A stretch of DNA of 64,000 nucleotides, from the NCBI GenBank assembly GCA_034664085.1, contig JAXDII010000008.1, positions 1 through 64,000 of the forward strand, read 5' to 3'. Both the position numbers and the translations under genes were made by a program. The notes under the pieces are model-generated. The model was not told where the DNA came from and made no database searches. It saw only the letters and a program-made list of their open reading frames with translations. The stretch is from JACVRW01 sp034664085 (GTDB taxonomy: Bacteria; Actinomycetota; Thermoleophilia; Solirubrobacterales; Thermoleophilaceae). This document shows positions 33,855-42,083 of the stretch, one piece after another; within the stretch, counting starts at the first letter, position 1, and each line of letters begins with the position of its first letter.

Positions 33855-34642
33855 CGCGCGGGCTCCACCAAGGCGCCCAGCTCCTGCGAGATCTGGCGCG
33901 TGTGGGTCCGGACGAGGTCGCCGGTGGCGTCGAGGTCGCGCTCGAGCACACGCGGAGCGGGCCCGGACACGCTCGCGGCCCCGATCGCCTCGCCGCCGGG
34001 CCCGAGGATCGGAGCGGCCACGCAGACGACCCCTTCCTCGTACTCCTCGCGGTCGATCGCGAACCCGCGCCGGCGCGTCGCCTCGAGGTCGTCGACGAGC
34101 TCGCGCCGGGTCGCGAGCGTGTGCCCGGTGAGCCGGATCAGCCCCTTCTCCAGGACCTGGTCGAGCAAGGACGGCGGGCTGAACGCCAGGATCGCCTTGC
34201 CCGCCGCGCACGCGTGCAGCGGCACGCGGCGGCCGATCGTCGTGAACAGTCGAACCGCCCGCGAGCTCTCGGCCTGGCCGGCGTAGACGATCGCCAGGCC
34301 GTCGAGGACCGCGAGGTTGGCGGTTTCGCCGGTGGCGTCGCGGAGCTGCTGCAAATGCGGCTGGGCGGCCGACAGCACGCGCTCGCTGCCGCGGCTGGCC
34401 GTGGCTGCCAGCTCCACCAGCTTGTGGCCGAGGCGAAAGCGCCCGGTGCTGGCGCTGCGCACGACGTAGCCGCGCTCCATCAGCGTGGTCAGGAGCCGGT
34501 AGGCGGTGCTGGGCCGCAGTCCGGTGCGTTCGCCCAGGGCGACCAGCCCCAGCTCCTCGGACGCCACGGCCTCGAGCAGATCGAGGCTGCGTCCGACGGA
34601 CTGGACCAGTGCGGGTCCCGATCGCGACTCAGTTTCCGCCAT
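33851..34642 (-). CDS. IclR-family regulator of the purine cluster
   Basis: 263 residues: winged helix at about 12-70 (SVGRSLDLLEAVASEELGL, LGERTGLRPSTAYRLLTTL, GYVVRSASTGRFRLG) and an IclR effector domain (VYAGQAESSRAVRLF, LHACAAGKAILAFSP, GVVCVAAPILGPGGEAIGAAS). AllR-like IclR proteins commonly repress allantoin and purine genes using glyoxylate or allantoin. ATG 34642 is chosen; a perfect dyad is centred exactly on that codon. Flanked by the aminotransferase and hydroxyisourate hydrolase genes. Confidence 0.9.
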   Translation of the reverse strand: MAETESRSGPALVQSVGRSLDLLEAVASEELGLVALGERTGLRPSTAYRLLTTLMERGYVVRSASTGRFRLGHKLVELAATASRGSERVLSAAQPHLQQLRDATGETANLAVLDGLAIVYAGQAESSRAVRLFTTIGRRVPLHACAAGKAILAFSPPSLLDQVLEKGLIRLTGHTLATRRELVDDLEATRRRGFAIDREEYEEGVVCVAAPILGPGGEAIGAASVSGPAPRVLERDLDATGDLVRTHTRQISQELGALVEPAR

Positions 34643-34650
34643 GCGGAAAC
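34632..34650 (-). promoter_or_regulatory. Dyad operator centred on the IclR start codon
   Basis: GTTTCCGC, CAT, GCGGAAAC: perfect 8-base arms whose 3-base centre is the start codon of the IclR gene. IclR operators are often imperfect TTCCGC/GCGGAA-like dyads, so autorepression is a good hypothesis. Confidence 0.6.
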
Positions 34651-34708
34651 GAACGTACCAGAGGCCCTCTGCAAAGCCTCGGAGCAACCCGACTATCAGG
34701 CTACCTTG

Positions 34709-34737
34709 TTGACAGCTATCGCCTGTTTTGGGATCGT
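34709..34737 (+). promoter_or_regulatory. Promoter of the hydroxyisourate hydrolase gene
   Basis: TTGACA, 17-base spacer, GATCGT, with the -10 ending six bases before the ATG at 34744. This predicts a leaderless message; no ribosome binding site is present. Confidence 0.5.
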
Positions 34738-34743
34738 TCCGCC

Positions 34744-35103
34744 ATGGCCAACGGATATGTGACGGTGCACGTGCTCGACAGCGCGCGGGGCACGAATGCC
34801 GATGCGCTCGAGCTCAGGGTCTCCCGTTTCGAGGGTGACGCGTGGCTCCCCGTGAAGACCGTGGTGACGAACGAGGGGGGCCGGCTGGACGAGCCGCTGC
34901 TCTCAACCGAGGAGTACCGCCCCGGGCTCTACGAGCTGGCGTTCCAGTCCGCCGCCTACTACGAGCACCACGACATCCCGCGTGCGGATCCGCCCTACAT
35001 CGCGGAGATCCCGCTGCGGCTCAACTTCAGCGACGCCGAGGCGCACTACCACGTGCCGCTCGCGCTGTCGCCGTGGGGCTTCACCACCTTCCGCGGCGGC
35101 TGA
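34744..35103 (+). CDS. uraH: 5-hydroxyisourate hydrolase (transthyretin-like)
   Basis: 119 residues, the normal length. N-terminal YVTVHVLDSARGTNA keeps the catalytic His of the family, EYRPGLYELAFQSAAYY and EIPLRLNFSDAEAHYHVPL lie in the middle and end, and the C-terminus LSPWGFTTFRGG matches the conserved Tyr/Phe-Arg-Gly-Ser-like tail. It converts 5-hydroxyisourate, the product of PuuD or HpxO, to OHCU. The open frame starting at 34609 would run through the promoter; ATG 34744 fits the family N-terminus. Confidence 0.95.
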   Translation: MANGYVTVHVLDSARGTNADALELRVSRFEGDAWLPVKTVVTNEGGRLDEPLLSTEEYRPGLYELAFQSAAYYEHHDIPRADPPYIAEIPLRLNFSDAEAHYHVPLALSPWGFTTFRGG

Positions 35104-35110
35104 GCCGCCG
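35094..35110. terminator. Hairpin between the convergent hydrolase and deaminase genes
   Basis: CGGCGGC, loop TGA (the hydrolase stop codon), GCCGCCG. Weak candidate for a bidirectional terminator. Confidence 0.3.
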
Positions 35111-35114
35111 GCCG

Positions 35115-36128
35115 CTAGGCGACGAGCAGGGCGTCGATCTCGGCCTGGAACGACTTGCGCATCGCCCGCCGGTCCGCCTCGTCGAGCCAGGCCGCGTCGA
35201 CCGCGGCCAGGCACGCCCGGACGATGTCATCGGGCTCGAGTGAGAGGGTCCGGGCCGCGTCGATCCACTCAGTGCTCATATTCACGCCGTACAGCGTGGG
35301 ATCGTCGGAGTTGATCGACACGTCGAGGCCGGCGCGGATCATGTGACCCACTGGCTGCGTGGCGGGGTCGTCCCCGTGGTAGTCGACGCTCACGGTCCAG
35401 GTGCCCGTGAAGTGGACGCCCAGGTCGCTCGCGCGGCGCATCAGCTCCTCGTCGCGGGCGATGCCGTAGCCGTGGTCGATGCGGCGGCAGCCGAGCACCT
35501 CGATGGCGGTGCGCACGCGCTCGGGATGCCCGAACTCCCCGGCGTGCGTCGTGACGTTCAGCCCGCGCTCCCGTGCCACCTCGAACACCTCGGCGAACAG
35601 CTCCGGCAGGGCGAGGTCCTCGTTGTGGTCCATGCCGATCCCCACCACCTCGTCGCGCGGGTGCGCGAGCACCGTCTCCACGAGCTCCATCGCCGCGCTC
35701 GTGCCGTGCTGGCGGTTGATCGAGGGCAACAGGCGGCAGACCACTCCGCGGTCGTGCTGCGCTGCCCGGGCCCCGTCCAGCAGGCCGTCGAGCATGTCCG
35801 GGTACGGGAGCCACGGGTGGTTCGACGGGTTGAACATGACCTCGCGGTAGCGCAGGTTCGCGCTGTCGACGTCGGCCACGAGTGACTCGTAGAGCACGCG
35901 GCTGAAGTCGTCCGCGGTCCTGACCGAGTCGCATACCGCCACGTAGACCTCGAGGAACTCGTCGAAGGTGACGAACGCGTACACCTTGTCCGGGTCCTCG
36001 CTGGGCAGCGGCTGGCCGTTGCGCTTGGCCAGCTCTATGAACGTGGCGGCCGGGACGGCCCCCATCAGATGGCAGTGGAGCTCGGCCTTGGGCAGCCGGC
36101 GGTAGAGCTCGTCGGGTGTCAGCGCCAC
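35115..36128 (-). CDS. Adenosine deaminase-family protein
   Basis: 337 residues of the ADA family. Metal and catalytic motifs are intact: KAELHCHL (His-X-His), TTHAGEFGH (His and the proton-shuttle Glu), RIDHGYG and SINSDDPTLYG (Asp pair). The HLDG of classical adenosine deaminase is HLMG here, so the Asp that contacts the ribose 5'-hydroxyl is replaced by Met; the substrate may not be plain adenosine. It follows the BMP lipoprotein gene with no gap on the same strand and is probably expressed from the promoter at 37300-37328. Confidence 0.85.
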   Translation of the reverse strand: MALTPDELYRRLPKAELHCHLMGAVPAATFIELAKRNGQPLPSEDPDKVYAFVTFDEFLEVYVAVCDSVRTADDFSRVLYESLVADVDSANLRYREVMFNPSNHPWLPYPDMLDGLLDGARAAQHDRGVVCRLLPSINRQHGTSAAMELVETVLAHPRDEVVGIGMDHNEDLALPELFAEVFEVARERGLNVTTHAGEFGHPERVRTAIEVLGCRRIDHGYGIARDEELMRRASDLGVHFTGTWTVSVDYHGDDPATQPVGHMIRAGLDVSINSDDPTLYGVNMSTEWIDAARTLSLEPDDIVRACLAAVDAAWLDEADRRAMRKSFQAEIDALLVA

Positions 36129-37256
36129 CTACTTCACGCTTCCCTCTGCGCCGGCGATCAGCCAGTCGCAGCAGAGCGAGCGCTCGGCGGGCTCGATCGT
36201 CGCGCCGTCGGCGACCACGACCTTGCCTCCGTTGTCCTCGATCGGGCCCGCGAAGACGTCGAGCTCCCCGTCCGCGATCTGCTGCCTGCGCTCCTCGACG
36301 AGCTGCTCCGTCTCGGGCGTCACGGAGGGACCGAAGGGCGAGAGCCCGATCACGCCGTCGGCGAGGCCGCCGTAGTAGACCTCGCCCGTCCAGCTGCCGT
36401 CGGCTGCCGCCTTCGCCTGCTCGAGGTAGTACGGGCCCCAATCGAAGGTGAACGAGGTGAGCCAGACGTCGGGCGAGCGGGAGGACTGATCCCATCCGTA
36501 CCCGATGGCGCCGATGTCGCGCTTCTGCGCGACGCTCTGCACCGCCGGCGAGTTCGTCTCCGCGGCGAGCACGTCGACGCCCGCGTCAGCAAGCGAAGCG
36601 GCCGCCTGCCGCTCCTTCGGAGGGTCGTACCAGCTGTTGACCCAGACCGTGCGCACCTTCGCGTCGGGCTTCACCTCGTGCACCCCGCGGGTGAAGGCGT
36701 TCACGCCCCGCACGACCTCCTCGATCGGATAGCCGCCGACGTACCCGATCGAGCCCGACTTCGTCGCGTTGCCCGCGACGAGCCCGTCCAGGTACCTGCC
36801 GTCCTCGGTCGCCAGCGAGAACTGGCCGACGTTCTCGGCCGTCTCCCCGCCGCCCCAGTTGAGGAACTTGACGTCGGGGAAGTCCTGCGCGACGGCGAGG
36901 ATGTCCTCCTCGTAGAACGTCGTGCCGATGACCAGCTGGTTGCCGGCGATCGCGAGCTCCTCGAAGGTCTTGCGGGCCTCGTCGCCCGGGTCCACGTCCG
37001 CCACCTCGACGATCTCGGTGCCCGGGAGCTCCTTCTTGAGGTACTCCGCCGCGGCCTGGTGGGAGCTGTTCCAGCCGCCGTCGTCGAGCGCGCCCTGGTA
37101 GACGAGCGCGACCTTCACGCCCTTCGCGCCACCCTCGGAGGCGGCGTCGCCTCCGCCCCCGCCCCCGCCTTCGTCGTCCCCACAGCCAGCCGCGAGCAGT
37201 GCACATCCCGCTGCCAGCACGATGACATGCCGTCGAGCAGCCGCCGTAATCCGCAT
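36129..37256 (-). CDS. BMP-family nucleoside-binding lipoprotein (first copy)
   Basis: 375 residues. Lipoprotein signal with lipobox LAAGC (Cys near 25), a Gly-rich linker, then a Med/BMP (PnrA-like) fold: KVALVYQGALDDGGWNSSH, LVIGTTFYEEDILAVAQDF, KSGSIGYVGGYPIEEVVRGV, DVLAAETNSPAVQSVA, GYGWDQS. BMP proteins bind purine nucleosides. The ABC ATPase and permeases lie upstream on the same strand, but this gene has its own copy of the shared promoter module, allowing a higher level of binding protein. Confidence 0.9.
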   Translation of the reverse strand: MRITAAARRHVIVLAAGCALLAAGCGDDEGGGGGGGDAASEGGAKGVKVALVYQGALDDGGWNSSHQAAAEYLKKELPGTEIVEVADVDPGDEARKTFEELAIAGNQLVIGTTFYEEDILAVAQDFPDVKFLNWGGGETAENVGQFSLATEDGRYLDGLVAGNATKSGSIGYVGGYPIEEVVRGVNAFTRGVHEVKPDAKVRTVWVNSWYDPPKERQAAASLADAGVDVLAAETNSPAVQSVAQKRDIGAIGYGWDQSSRSPDVWLTSFTFDWGPYYLEQAKAAADGSWTGEVYYGGLADGVIGLSPFGPSVTPETEQLVEERRQQIADGELDVFAGPIEDNGGKVVVADGATIEPAERSLCCDWLIAGAEGSVK

Positions 37257-37299
37257 CGTCAGTCCTTTTCCTCGAGACCCGTGAAGGGACGCTGGGCGT

Positions 37300-37328
37300 A
37301 AACTAGAGCCTGTTAGTCAGTCGGTCAA
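37300..37328 (-). promoter_or_regulatory. Shared purine promoter module, copy A (BMP-deaminase operon)
   Basis: Minus strand: TTGACC (37323-37328), 17-base spacer containing CTGACTAACAGG (37309-37320), TAGTTT (37300-37305). An AGTCAG arm just upstream of the -35 mirrors the CTGACT. Leader of about 37 bases. Confidence 0.75.
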
Positions 37329-37362
37329 GCTGACTGGTAGGAAGACAGGTGGCGGCGCCCGG

Positions 37363-38310
37363 TCAGCGGGTTTCGCGCACGTACGGCTCCGACAGCGCCG
37401 CCGGCGCCGCGAGCAGTCGGCTCGCGCGGGGGCGCGCGGAGACGGCGATCAGCACGACGATCGTCATCACGAACGGGAGCATCGACAGCAGATCGCTCGG
37501 CACGTCGACCTCGAGCAGCTGCAGCGTGAAGTTGAGGTTCGTCAACGCGCCGAAGGCCCAGGCGGCGAGCAGGCAGCGCAGCGGCCGCCAGGACGCGAAG
37601 GGGACCAGCGCGAAGGCGATCCAGCCGGCGCCGGCGGTGATGCCGTCCTGCCACGTTCCGCTCAGCGCCAGGGTCACGTAGCCGCCGCCCATCCCGGCCA
37701 TCAGGCCGCCGAGCAGCACGTAGCCGTAGCGCGTCCGGGTCACGGAGATGCCCGCCGCGTCCGCCGTGGCGGGCGACTCGCCGACCGCGCGCAGCGCAAG
37801 ACCTCCGCGCGCGCGGTAAAGGAATGCGCTCACGCCGACGGCCGCGAGCACGGACAGGTAGACGATCGGGTCGTGGCCGAACAGGATCGGCCCCAGGATC
37901 GGCACGTCCGCCGGGCCGCCGGAGAAGACGGGCTCGAACCGCTCGACGGGCGCGCGGTCGCCGAGGGGAGGGTCGGGCAGCTTCCCGATGTAGCTGGACA
38001 GGCCGGTCCCGAGGATCACGAGAGCGAGCCCGGATACCACCTGGTTGACGCGCCAGGAGACCGCCAGGACGGCGTGGACCAGAGCCAGGCAGAGGCCCGC
38101 TGCGCCGCCCAGGGCGAGGCCGAGCCAGGGGGTTCCGGTGGCCTCGGCGCCGAGGATCGCCGTGACGGCGCCTACCAGCATCATGCCCTCCACGCCGAGG
38201 TTCATGACGCCGGAACGCTGGCCCAGGAGCTCGCCGAGGGCGGCGAGCGCGAGCGGCGTGCCGGCGACGATGGCGCCTGCCAGGGTCAGCACGACGACCG
38301 AGTCGTTCAT
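37363..38310 (-). CDS. Nucleoside ABC transporter permease 2 (first copy)
   Basis: 315 residues with about eight to nine transmembrane helices, of the BPD_transp_2 type found with BMP proteins (YufQ/NupC-like). Hallmark GQRSGVMNLGVEGMMLVGAV near the N-terminus, then RVNQVVSGLALVILGTGLS and TAGAGWIAFALVPFASWRP. Its ATG overlaps the stop of the other permease (ATGA). The open frame running upstream to 39291 is an artefact; homology begins at MNDSVVVLTLAGA. Confidence 0.9.
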   Translation of the reverse strand: MNDSVVVLTLAGAIVAGTPLALAALGELLGQRSGVMNLGVEGMMLVGAVTAILGAEATGTPWLGLALGGAAGLCLALVHAVLAVSWRVNQVVSGLALVILGTGLSSYIGKLPDPPLGDRAPVERFEPVFSGGPADVPILGPILFGHDPIVYLSVLAAVGVSAFLYRARGGLALRAVGESPATADAAGISVTRTRYGYVLLGGLMAGMGGGYVTLALSGTWQDGITAGAGWIAFALVPFASWRPLRCLLAAWAFGALTNLNFTLQLLEVDVPSDLLSMLPFVMTIVVLIAVSARPRASRLLAAPAALSEPYVRETR

Positions 38311-39440
38311 CGGCGTGCCGCCGGCGCTGCGCTCGGCGCCCCGGCCGGGGCCGCGGGCGCGAAGCGGATGCGATTGCTCATCAGCAGCTCGGAGGCGGCC
38401 ACCACCAGGAGGGCGAGCCCCTGGAGCACGAGGACAAGCTCGCTCGGCACGCCCGATGTCTGCAGCGCCGGCCCGGCGCTCGAGATGCCGCCGACCGCGA
38501 CCGCGACGGGCACCACGGCGAGCGGGTTGAGCCGGGCCACCGCCGCGACGATGATCCCCGTGTATCCGAGGTTGATGGCGAGCGCCCTGGGCTCGAGCGA
38601 GCCGAGCGAGCCGATGATCAGGATCGCGCCGGCCAGTCCCGCCGCGGCGCCCGACAGCAGCAGGACGGACGCGATCCGGCGCGGCACCCGCACGCCGGCA
38701 TAGCGGGCGGCACGGGTCGAGTCGCCGACGAGGCGAACGGTGTAGCCCCATCGGGTCGAGCGCAGCAGGATCCAGAGTCCCACGGCCACCGCGACAGCGA
38801 CCAGGAAGCCGATGTGCAGCCGCCCCCAAAGCTCGGGGGCCACGGCGCTCTCGGGGATGTCCCGGCCGGTCGGGTACGTCAGCCGCTCCTTGTCGCGCCA
38901 GAAGCCCTCCGAGCCGAAGATCAGGTAGTTCATGAGGAACAGCGCGATGAAGTTGAGCATCAGCGTGGAGATGACCTCGTCCGTGCCGAAGCGCGCGCGA
39001 GGGGCCGCGGCGAGGCCCGCCCAGACCGCGCCGCCGAGGGCCCCGGCGCCCAGCACCACGGCGATCGCGATCACGGACGGCAGGCCGTCGGCGACCGCCA
39101 GGGCCACGCCCGAAGCCGCGATCGCGCCGATGTACAGCTGCCCCTCCCCGCCGATGTTCCAGATCCGCATGCGGAAAGCCACCGCGGCGGCCAGGCCGGT
39201 CAGGATCAGGGGCGTCGACGACACGAGCGTCCGCTGCCACGCGAGCGAGGTGCCGAAGGCCGCGTCCCCCGCGGCGGAGTACACCGTCCACGGCGAGAAC
39301 CCGGTGAGCAGGAGGAGGACCGCGCCCGCGCAGCCCGCCCCGGCGAGCGCGAGCACGGGGAAGGCCAGCCGCAGCCAGATCGGCGGCACTCCGCGGGGCT
39401 CCAGCCGAAGCCGAGGGATGCGCAGTCGCGACGGCGCCAT
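38307..39440 (-). CDS. Nucleoside ABC transporter permease 1 (first copy)
   Basis: 377 residues, about nine transmembrane helices, BPD_transp_2 type (YufP/NupB-like). Hallmark AVAFRMRIWNIGGEGQLYIGA near 90-110 and DEVISTLMLNFIALFLMNYL; late LGYTGIIVAAVARLNPLAV. ATG 39440 overlaps the ATPase stop. It forms a heteromeric channel with the 315-residue permease. Confidence 0.9.
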   Translation of the reverse strand: MAPSRLRIPRLRLEPRGVPPIWLRLAFPVLALAGAGCAGAVLLLLTGFSPWTVYSAAGDAAFGTSLAWQRTLVSSTPLILTGLAAAVAFRMRIWNIGGEGQLYIGAIAASGVALAVADGLPSVIAIAVVLGAGALGGAVWAGLAAAPRARFGTDEVISTLMLNFIALFLMNYLIFGSEGFWRDKERLTYPTGRDIPESAVAPELWGRLHIGFLVAVAVAVGLWILLRSTRWGYTVRLVGDSTRAARYAGVRVPRRIASVLLLSGAAAGLAGAILIIGSLGSLEPRALAINLGYTGIIVAAVARLNPLAVVPVAVAVGGISSAGPALQTSGVPSELVLVLQGLALLVVAASELLMSNRIRFAPAAPAGAPSAAPAARR

Positions 39441-40963
39441 CAGGCCTCCGCCCGTACCCCGGCCATCATCCGGCCGATGGAGTCGCGGTCGAAGCTGCCC
39501 GCCGCCTGCTCGCCCATGATGCGGCCGCCGTAGATCACGGCGATTCGGTCCGCCAGCAGCTCCAGCTCCTCGAGGTCCTCGGAGATCAGCAGGACGCCGC
39601 CGCCTTCGTCGCGCATCGCCAGCAGCAGGCGGTGGATCGCGGCGGTCGCGCCCACGTCCAGGCCGCGCGTCGGTCCCGCCGCCAGCAGCAGCTTGGGCCG
39701 CTCCGCCATCTCGCGCGCGAGGATCGCGCGCTGCACGTTGCCCCCGGACAGCAGGCTCATGGGAAGGCCGCGCCGCACGCCGCGGATGTCGAAGCGCTCC
39801 ACCAGCTCGTCGGTCCACTGCCGGACCGCCCGCTGCGAGACGAACGGTCCGCGCGATATCGGCGCGCGACCGAAGCTGCGCATGATCAGGTTGTCCTCGA
39901 TCGGCAGCCCACTCGCCACGCCGGTCGTCAGGCGGTCCTCGGGCACGAAGCCCAGACCGGCTCTGACCCTCGCCAGCACGTCGAGCGAAGTGGCGTCGCG
40001 CCCGTTGAGCACGACCGAGCCGCCGGTCGGCCGGCGCAGCCCGGCGATGGCCTCGGCCAGCTCGCGCTGGCCGTTCCCCGCCACGCCCGCGATGCCCACG
40101 ATCTCTCCCGCGTGGACCTCGAGGTCGAGGGCGTCGACCGCGACCTGGCGGAGGTCGTTCTGGACCTCGAGGGCCTTCACGCCGAGGATCACGGGTCCGG
40201 GCGATGCCGGCCCCGAGAGGCGCTCGGGACTGACGACCTGCTCCCCGACCATCATGCGGACGAGCTGGTCCGAGTCGGTGTCGGCCGCCGCCACCTGACC
40301 GACCCGCCGGCCCTTGCGCATGACCGTGACCCGGTCCGCGATCGCCAGCACCTCGTCGAGGTGGTGCGAGACGAAGACGATCGTCTTGCCCTCCTCCCTC
40401 AGGCCGCGCAACGCGCTGAACAGCGCCTCGGCCTCGGCGGGCGTGAGGACGGCGGTCGGCTCGTCGAGGACGAGCACGTGCACGCCCCGGTGCAGCAGCT
40501 TGAGGATCTCCACCCGCTGCTGCTCGCCGACCGACAGGTCGAGCACGAGCGCGGCCGGATCGACCTGGATCCCGTAGCGCTCGCAGAGGGCGGCGACGTC
40601 GGACTCCATCTGCCGCCGGTCCATCCACGCGGGGGTCCCGGGGTGGCCGAGCACGACGTTCTCGGCAACGGTGAAGGTGTCGACGAGCCGGAAGTGCTGG
40701 TAGACCATCCCGATGCGTGCGTCGAGCGCGTCGCGGGGAGACGCGAAGTGGTGCTCGACGCCGTCGACGAGGATGCGTCCCGCGTCGGGCCGGTAGAGGC
40801 CGGCCAACACCGAGCACAGCGTGGACTTGCCGGCGCCGTTCTCGCCGAGCAGCGCGTGGACCTCGCCCCAGCGCAGGTCGAGGTCCACGTCCTCGTTCGC
40901 GACCTGCCCGTAGAAGGACTTGCGAATACCCTGGAGCTCGACGCCGAGCGCGGACTCGCTCAC
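39440..40963 (-). CDS. Nucleoside ABC transporter ATP-binding protein (first copy)
   Basis: 507 residues, double ATPase of the YufO/NupA type. First domain: Walker A GENGAGKST near 40, signature LSVGEQQR and Walker B LVLDEPTAVLTP. Second: GVAGNGQRELAEAI in place of Walker A, signature LLSGGNVQ and a variant Walker B (LLLAAGPTRGLDVG, where DEP is replaced by AGP). The GTG start follows the shared promoter module at 41015-41043. Pairs with the two permeases and BMP protein for nucleoside uptake. Confidence 0.9.
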   Translation of the reverse strand: MSESALGVELQGIRKSFYGQVANEDVDLDLRWGEVHALLGENGAGKSTLCSVLAGLYRPDAGRILVDGVEHHFASPRDALDARIGMVYQHFRLVDTFTVAENVVLGHPGTPAWMDRRQMESDVAALCERYGIQVDPAALVLDLSVGEQQRVEILKLLHRGVHVLVLDEPTAVLTPAEAEALFSALRGLREEGKTIVFVSHHLDEVLAIADRVTVMRKGRRVGQVAAADTDSDQLVRMMVGEQVVSPERLSGPASPGPVILGVKALEVQNDLRQVAVDALDLEVHAGEIVGIAGVAGNGQRELAEAIAGLRRPTGGSVVLNGRDATSLDVLARVRAGLGFVPEDRLTTGVASGLPIEDNLIMRSFGRAPISRGPFVSQRAVRQWTDELVERFDIRGVRRGLPMSLLSGGNVQRAILAREMAERPKLLLAAGPTRGLDVGATAAIHRLLLAMRDEGGGVLLISEDLEELELLADRIAVIYGGRIMGEQAAGSFDRDSIGRMMAGVRAEA

Positions 40964-41014
40964 GGCCCGACTGCTTCCCGTGAGCCCGGGCGCGTGGCTC
41001 GCAACACGGGGGTA

Positions 41015-41043
41015 TTAGTAGCTCCTGTTAGTCAGGTCGTCAA
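41015..41043 (-). promoter_or_regulatory. Shared purine promoter module, copy B (ABC ATPase-permease operon)
   Basis: Minus strand: TTGACG (41038-41043), 17 bases including CTGACTAACAGG (41024-41035), TACTAA (41015-41020). The 12-base core is identical to copy A, and CAGCTTGAC is shared around the -35. Leader about 45 bases. Confidence 0.75.
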
Positions 41044-41073
41044 GCTGTCAGGCCACGTGCCCGGCCCCGCGGG

Positions 41074-42006
41074 TCAGCCGAGCGTCACGACGAAGGAGTC
41101 CGCTGGCGGGTCTTCCCACTCCTGATCGCCCAGGATCGCGAGGAAGGCGCTTGCCGCCGAGGTCCACGCCGAGGGGGTGAACGCGGCCACCTCCCAGACC
41201 GGCGTCGGCGTGACCCTGCGCACGGTCGGGGAGACCTCGGGCGGCGCGTTCTTGGCCGGCACGAGCGCCGGCCCGAGGCCGGCCGCCGCGAGCCGCGCGG
41301 CGGCCTCCACGTGCGAGGTCTCCACGGCGCTCCGGGGCTGGAAGCCCACGTGGGCGCACGCCGAGCTGACCAGGTCCGCGAGCCCGACTCCCCGTTCGTA
41401 CAGCACCCACTCGCGCGCCGCGAGCGCCTCCAGCGGAATCGGGCGCTCGGAGGCCAGCATGGGGTCGTCCAGCGGCATGACGACCACGAGCTCCTCGTAG
41501 CCGAGGTGCTCGAGCGGGCCGGTCCAGCGCGGCGGTGGGGCACCGATGCCGAGGTCGGCGATGCCCCGCGCCACGCTGTCGGCGAGCGTGCGGTGGATCA
41601 GCTCGCGCACGCGGATCGTCATGCCGGCGTGCACCTCGTGCCAGCGCCGGATCGACGGCAGCAGCCGGCCCGCGGCAAGCGACGAGTAGGAGGCGATCTC
41701 GAGCGTGCCGGCCTCGAGACGGAGCGCCTCGCGCGTCGTTCGCCGCGCCCGGGCGGCGGTGGCCAGGATCGCGCGCGCCTCGGGCAGCAGTGCCCGCCCG
41801 GCCGGCGTGAGCACCGCGCCGCTGGGCGTCCGCGTGAGCAGCGGCCCGCCGAACCAGCGCTCGAGCGAGCGGATCTGCTGCGAGAGGGACGGCTGGGTGA
41901 TCGAGAGCCGCTTCGCCGCGGCGGTGAACGAGCCCTCTTCCACGACGACGACCCAGTAGCGCAAAAGCCGCAGGTTGAGGAACGTCTCCCGCTCGCGGCT
42001 CGCCAT
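41074..42006 (-). CDS. LysR-family regulator, divergent from the first xanthine dehydrogenase operon
   Basis: 310 residues: LysR winged helix at 10-70 (LRYWVVVVEEGSFTAAAKRL, ITQPSLSQQIRSLERWFGG) and a substrate-binding domain (LEIASYSSLAAGRLLPSIRRW, ELVVVMPLDDPM, AARLAAAGLGPALVPA). It faces the xdh genes with a 28-bp dyad between them, the classical arrangement for activation of the neighbour by a pathway intermediate. It is a clear paralogue of the LysR at 47114. Confidence 0.92.
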   Translation of the reverse strand: MASRERETFLNLRLLRYWVVVVEEGSFTAAAKRLSITQPSLSQQIRSLERWFGGPLLTRTPSGAVLTPAGRALLPEARAILATAARARRTTREALRLEAGTLEIASYSSLAAGRLLPSIRRWHEVHAGMTIRVRELIHRTLADSVARGIADLGIGAPPPRWTGPLEHLGYEELVVVMPLDDPMLASERPIPLEALAAREWVLYERGVGLADLVSSACAHVGFQPRSAVETSHVEAAARLAAAGLGPALVPAKNAPPEVSPTVRRVTPTPVWEVAAFTPSAWTSAASAFLAILGDQEWEDPPADSFVVTLG

Positions 42007-42025
42007 AGATAAAAACCTATCAAGA

Positions 42026-42053
42026 CCTAAGACAAAGGTGACTTTGATTTAGG
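42026..42053. promoter_or_regulatory. LysR-type dyad between lysR and xdh
   Basis: CCTAAGACAAAG, GTGA, CTTTGATTTAGG: 12-base arms with two mismatches. The right arm covers the -35 of the xdh promoter, and the left arm lies just upstream of the lysR start region. Confidence 0.65.
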
Positions 42054-42072
42054 GCGAGGCCAGGGCTATCGT
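42044..42072 (+). promoter_or_regulatory. Promoter of the first xanthine dehydrogenase operon
   Basis: TTGATT, 17-base spacer, TATCGT; the transcript would start only a few bases before the ATG at 42084. The -35 lies within the LysR dyad. Confidence 0.5.
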
Positions 42073-42083
42073 GCCGCCGGCCC

